The position numbers and the translations under genes are program-made. Of a DNA stretch of 9,846 nt, positions 7,349 to 9,846 are shown one piece after another. The notes beneath the pieces are model-generated. The model was not told the origin of the DNA. It worked only from the letters and a program-made list of their open reading frames with translations, and made no database searches. The DNA is from CAZEFK01 sp964511405 (GTDB lineage: Bacteria; Pseudomonadota; Alphaproteobacteria; Elsterales; Elsteraceae): assembly GCA_964511405.1 (NCBI GenBank), contig CAZEFK010000244.1, forward strand, positions 1 through 9,846, given 5' to 3'. Numbering within the stretch: position 1 is the stretch's first letter; every line of letters starts with the position of its first letter.

Positions 7349-7378
7349 GCCTTAGCACGTCGCCCGGCCGCGGTCCAA
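7349..7378 (-). promoter_or_regulatory. Possible promoter of the amidase gene
   Basis: On the minus strand TTGGAC (7378-7373) is followed after 16 bases by GCTAAGGC (7356-7349). The second element resembles the GCTA-type -10 known for the housekeeping sigma factor of some alphaproteobacteria. Transcription would begin near 7342 and leave a leader of about 25 bases. The match is partial and visual, so confidence is low. Confidence 0.28.
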
Positions 7379-7406
7379 AAAACAGGAGACAGCCCTGTCG
7401 GTTTGG
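7375..7406. repeat. Nested inverted repeat in amidase/SRPBCC divergent region
   Basis: An inner dyad GACAG-CC-CTGTC (7388-7399) lies within an outer pair CCAAA (7375-7379) and TTTGG (7402-7406). It sits in the 142-bp gap between the divergent amidase and SRPBCC starts and touches the possible amidase -35. It may be an operator for an unlinked regulator or an RNA hairpin. Nothing else in 7318-7459 stands out apart from the ribosome binding sites. Confidence 0.4.
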
Positions 7407-7459
7407 CCGAGCCTCGTCCGTCCTTGGGTCGTCGATCGGGATCACCGAGGAGAGAGACC

Positions 7460-7903
7460 ATGCCTGGAACCGTACGCCTGCACCGCGTTCTCACGACCAG
7501 CCCGGAGAAGGTGTACCGCGCCTTCCTGGAGGCGGACGCGCTGGCGAAATGGCTGCCGCCGAACGGCTTTGCCTGCACGGTGCACCATCTGGAGCCGGCC
7601 GTCGGCGGCACCTTCAAGATGTCGTTCCGGAACTTCACCACCGGCCACAGCCACGCGTTCGGTGGCGAGTATCTCGAGCTGGTTCCGGGCGAGCGCCTGC
7701 GCTATGTCGACCGGTTCGACGATCCCAACCTGCGCGGCGAGATGCAGGTGACCGTGACGCTGAAAAAGGTGTCGGTGGGGACAGAGCTTGCGATCGTGCA
7801 GGACGGCATTCCCGACGCCATTCCCGTCGAGGCCTGCTATCTGGGGTGGCAGGAGTCGCTTCGGAACCTGGCCCGGCTGGTCGAACCAGAGATCAGACAG
7901 TAG
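7460..7903 (+). CDS. SRPBCC/AHSA1-like (START-superfamily) protein
   Basis: A 147-residue cytoplasmic helix-grip protein of the activator-of-Hsp90 (AHSA1)-like SRPBCC group. The pattern is typical: an N-terminal strand VRLHRVLTTSPEKVYRAFL, the signature DALAKWLPP (about 26-34), then VGGTFKMSF, GEYLELVPGERLRYVDRF and a long closing helix with CYLGWQESLRNLARLVE. These proteins hold a hydrophobic ligand in a deep cavity; the group's role in most bacteria is unknown and I see no catalytic signature that fixes one. The ATG at 7460 is preceded by GAGGAGAGAG at 7447-7456. It is followed after 27 bp by a PhnB-like VOC gene; these two families are often side by side in bacteria, which suggests a joint function or shared regulation. 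Confidence 0.88.
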   Translation: MPGTVRLHRVLTTSPEKVYRAFLEADALAKWLPPNGFACTVHHLEPAVGGTFKMSFRNFTTGHSHAFGGEYLELVPGERLRYVDRFDDPNLRGEMQVTVTLKKVSVGTELAIVQDGIPDAIPVEACYLGWQESLRNLARLVEPEIRQ

Positions 7904-7930
7904 CCCATCGGGATCAGCAGGAGGACAGCC

Positions 7931-8410
7931 ATGGCGGTGGCCAAGAACACGATCTGCCTGTGGTTCGACAAGGATGCCGAAGCCGCGGCCCGCTTCTACA
8001 CCGAGACCTTTCCCGACAGCAGGATGGGGGCCATTCACCGGGCGCCCGGCGACTACCCGTCGGGTCAGGCGGGCGACGTGCTGACGGTCCAATTCACCGT
8101 CGCCGGCATTCCCTGCCTCGCCCTGAATGGCGGGCCGGCGTTCAAGCACAACGAAGCCTTCAGTTTCCAGATCGCCACGGACGATCAGGACGAGACCGAC
8201 CGCTACTGGAACGCCATCGTCGGCAATGGCGGCCAGGAAAGCGCGTGCGGCTGGTGCAAGGACAAATGGGGCATCTCGTGGCAGATCACGCCGCGGGCGC
8301 TGACCGACGCCCTGGCGGCCGGCGGCGACCAGGCCAAGCGCGCGTTCGCGGCCATGATGACGATGCGGAAGATCGACGTCGCGGCGATCGAGGCGGCGCG
8401 GCGGGGGTGA
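7931..8410 (+). CDS. PhnB-like VOC-family (glyoxalase-fold) protein
   Basis: A 159-residue protein of the VOC superfamily, PhnB-like branch (often labelled as 3-demethylubiquinone-9 3-methyltransferase domain, PF06983, a name that does not prove such activity). Visible features are the start NTICLWFDKDAEAAARFY, then TFPDSRMG, DVLTVQFTVAGIPCLALNGG, FSFQI with DETDRYWNAIV, and GWCKDKWGISWQITP, each characteristic of this branch. The C-terminal helix (AFAAMMTMRKIDVAAIEAA) is also usual. No classical glyoxalase metal set is obvious, so enzyme activity is uncertain. A strong ribosome binding site AGGAGGA (7919-7925) precedes the ATG. It is the second gene of the pair with the SRPBCC gene and ends nine bases before a hairpin. 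Confidence 0.92.
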   Translation: MAVAKNTICLWFDKDAEAAARFYTETFPDSRMGAIHRAPGDYPSGQAGDVLTVQFTVAGIPCLALNGGPAFKHNEAFSFQIATDDQDETDRYWNAIVGNGGQESACGWCKDKWGISWQITPRALTDALAAGGDQAKRAFAAMMTMRKIDVAAIEAARRG

Positions 8411-8418
8411 GGGGGCAA

Positions 8419-8442
8419 GGGGCGCTCGGTGGCGAGCGCCCC
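8419..8442. terminator. Perfect hairpin between convergent genes, likely two-way terminator
   Basis: GGGGCGCTCG (8419-8428) and CGAGCGCCCC (8433-8442) form a perfect 10-bp stem with a GTGG loop. It lies between the VOC stop at 8410 and the hydrolase stop at 8471, which face each other. No run of T follows on either strand, so it may act with Rho or by protecting 3' ends. Confidence 0.7.
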
Positions 8443-8470
8443 GAGCCCGATGCGGACGTCAGGTGTCCGG

Positions 8471-9211
8471 CTATCGGCGAGGGGCGATGTCGTCCAGGAA
8501 GGCGGCAACGGCCTGCCAGTTCGCCTCGGCGCCGCGCGGGTTCTGGTCCTGGCGCAGGGTGGACGAGCCATGCACGCCCGCGGTGGGCACGAACTGGCGC
8601 TTGATCGGGGCGCTGATCGCCGCCAGCAGGGTCCGTGCGGCGGCGATCTCGCCGGGATCGCTGGCGGACGTGACAAAGGCAGGGCAGCGCACTTGGGCCG
8701 CTGCGGCCCTGACCGACATATGGAGATATTCCCCCGGCGAGAAGGCCAGTATCGCGCTGACCTCGGCCGGGTGGCGCGCGGCGAGCACAAAGACCAGCGC
8801 CGCCGAATAGCTGCTGCCCCAGGCCAGGACGGGCTGGCCTGGGTTCCGGGCACGCGCGAAGGCCAAGGCCGCATCGAGGTCGGCCAACGCCGGCTCGTAG
8901 TCGGTCGACCGGCCCAAGCGCTTCACCGTCTCGTTCGGCTGGCCCCAAGCGGGCCCGCCCGAGCGCTGGTCGACCGCGACGGCGTCGAAGCCGAGATCGG
9001 CGAGCCTGCGCGCGATCGGGGCGTATTCGCCGTGATTGGAACCGGCCATGTGGAACAGCAGGATGGTGCCGCGCCGCGCCCCGGCGGCGGGGGTGACCTC
9101 GGCATAGACCTGCACGCCGTCGGCGGCCTTGAAGGTAGTGACCTCGGCCGCCATCGCGGCCGGTGCGCGGCCCAACAGGCTGAGCAGGAGCAGTGGGAAA
9201 TACGGTGACAC
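8471..9211 (-). CDS. Exported alpha/beta hydrolase (dienelactone-hydrolase-like)
   Basis: About 246 residues. A hydrophobic N-terminus (YFPLLLLSLLG) followed by APAAMA before AEV looks like a signal peptide with cleavage near residue 21-22. The hydrolase fold follows: GTILLFHMAGSN as oxyanion strand and loop, GFDAVAVDQRSGG, the nucleophile elbow GSSYSA with Ser134, and probable Asp185 (SASDP) and His214 (AGVHGSS) to complete the triad. The elbow ends in Ser-Ala rather than Gly-Gly. The substrate is not known; an extracytoplasmic esterase or lactonase role is possible. The start is uncertain: I chose the GTG at 9209-9211 because it gives a compact signal peptide. A GTG at 9281-9283 would add 24 residues (Arg-rich) read through an AT-rich patch. 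Neither has a good ribosome binding site, so the 5' end may have been altered by rearrangement. Confidence 0.82.
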   Translation of the reverse strand: MSPYFPLLLLSLLGRAPAAMAAEVTTFKAADGVQVYAEVTPAAGARRGTILLFHMAGSNHGEYAPIARRLADLGFDAVAVDQRSGGPAWGQPNETVKRLGRSTDYEPALADLDAALAFARARNPGQPVLAWGSSYSAALVFVLAARHPAEVSAILAFSPGEYLHMSVRAAAAQVRCPAFVTSASDPGEIAAARTLLAAISAPIKRQFVPTAGVHGSSTLRQDQNPRGAEANWQAVAAFLDDIAPRR

Positions 9212-9236
9212 TGCATTAATTGTAAAACCGAGTGTC
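9207..9236. repeat. Inverted repeat around AT-rich patch at hydrolase 5' end
   Basis: GACACT (9207-9212) faces AGTGTC (9231-9236) across 18 bases that are only about one-third G/C. On the minus strand the patch contains TACAAT (9224-9219), a good -10-like hexamer without a clear -35 at normal spacing. If used, transcription would begin near the GTG at 9211, giving a leaderless or almost leaderless mRNA. The same patch could instead be an operator or an old insertion scar. Confidence 0.4.
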
Positions 9237-9329
9237 GACGCAATTCGGCCAGGCCGCACGCGACGAGGCAATCGACGCAGCACAGCTGGTCATGGACATC
9301 CGGGCGAAACGCAGAGCGCCCAGGCGCCA

Positions 9330-9824
9330 CTAACCCAAGGCGCCGTCCGTTTTCAGCTTGGTCACCTCGGCATCCGAATAGCCCATCTGCCGAAGCACCT
9401 GTCCCGTATCGGCGGCAAGCGCGGGCGGCATCCGCGGTGCCTGCGGGGGCACCCGATCCAGCCGGAACGGCGGTGCCACGGCCTTCATCTGCCGGCCCTC
9501 GCCGGCGTAGCGGACGACTTGGCCGATCGCCTGCAGCTGCGGGTCCTCGGCCGCCCGGCCGACATCCAGAACGGGTGCGGCGACCACCTTCGCGCCGTCG
9601 AGCTTGGCGACCAGCGCGTCGGTGGCAAAGCCGCGGGTGATCCCGCTCAGCAGGCCGACCAATCGCTCGCGGTTCGCGCGCCGGCCGTCGACGGTGCGGA
9701 GCTCCGGCCGGTCGAGCACTGCCGCGTCCAGCACGCGGGCGCAGCGCAGCCACATCTCGTCGTTGCTGCCGATGATGATCGCGGCGCCGTGCGGGCTGGT
9801 GACATGATGCGCTACCTCACCATC
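9330..9824 (-). pseudogene. CaiB/BaiF-family CoA transferase, 5'-truncated remnant
   Basis: The frame matches the C-terminal part of the class III CoA-transferase family (CaiB/BaiF, PF02515). GAAIIIGSNDEMWLRCARVL is the family's strand and helix after the active-site domain. VAAPVLDVGRAAEDPQLQAIGQVV matches the conserved PV-P-V..-E..-DPQ segment, and PPFRLDRVPPQAPRMPPALAADTGQVLRQMGYSD matches the closing P..G.dT..vL...G motif. Intact members have about 380-410 residues; only about 160 can be recovered here. Homology begins near 9808, and an in-frame TAA stands at 9827-9825 with no start codon before the ATG at 9755. The N-terminal half with the catalytic aspartate is missing. It therefore looks like a broken gene joined to unrelated AT-rich DNA. 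A short protein from ATG 9755 (141 residues, stop TAG) is possible but would lack the active site. Confidence 0.75.
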
Positions 9825-9846
9825 TTATTGAAAAAGCAGAGTTTGT

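Noticed and set aside
5092..8604. 1170-codon plus-strand open frame
   Set aside because: It runs antisense to the Skp-like and amidase genes and out of frame through the SRPBCC and VOC genes; its product is low-complexity and has no recognisable motif.
9233..9333. 33-codon plus-strand frame as a small gene or transposase tail
   Set aside because: I do not recognise the product, there is no ribosome binding site, and it is too short to support a claim.

Overview
The window is GC-rich (by eye roughly 70%), with G/C-ending codons throughout, short or overlapping gene junctions and long antisense open frames of the kind such composition produces. Together with the gene types (EmrAB-type export, CrgA-like LysR, DUF427, SRPBCC/PhnB-like pair, CaiB-type CoA transferase) this suggests a free-living alphaproteobacterium, perhaps of the Rhodospirillales type. 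That assignment is an inference from composition and gene style; there is no rRNA or other marker here. I saw no tRNA, rRNA, CRISPR array, complete insertion sequence or origin.

Layout. (1) Positions 1-227 are the 3' end of a plus-strand SAM-dependent methyltransferase. (2) A minus-strand operon at 3740-250 encodes an SDR oxidoreductase, an EmrA/HlyD-type membrane fusion protein and an EmrB-type DHA2 drug exporter; the last two overlap by ATGA. (3) Divergent from it is a LysR-type regulator (3852-4814), which overlaps by ATGA with a DUF427 gene (4811-5191). The 111-bp divergent region carries several dyads, one of them a T-N11-A LysR-type box over the regulator's ribosome binding site. (4) A minus-strand pair at 7317-5233 encodes an amidase-signature enzyme with an intact Lys-Ser-Ser triad and, 15 bp downstream, a secreted Skp/OmpH-like coiled-coil protein. 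(5) Divergent from the amidase, a plus-strand pair (7460-8410) encodes an SRPBCC/AHSA1-like protein and a PhnB-like VOC protein, ending at a perfect 10-bp hairpin. (6) A minus-strand exported alpha/beta hydrolase occupies 9211-8471. (7) The right edge (about 9205-9846) looks rearranged: two AT-richer patches flank a 5'-truncated CaiB/BaiF-family CoA transferase with an in-frame stop just upstream of the surviving homology.

Functionally the best-defined module is the LysR-linked export operon, which probably senses a small molecule, modifies it through the SDR and pumps it across both membranes (a TolC-like outer-membrane partner is not in the window). The other genes look like ordinary accessory metabolism. 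I found no convincing new multi-gene system; the points most worth checking are the regulator-DUF427 coupling, the amidase-Skp pairing, the operator-like dyads and the broken right edge.
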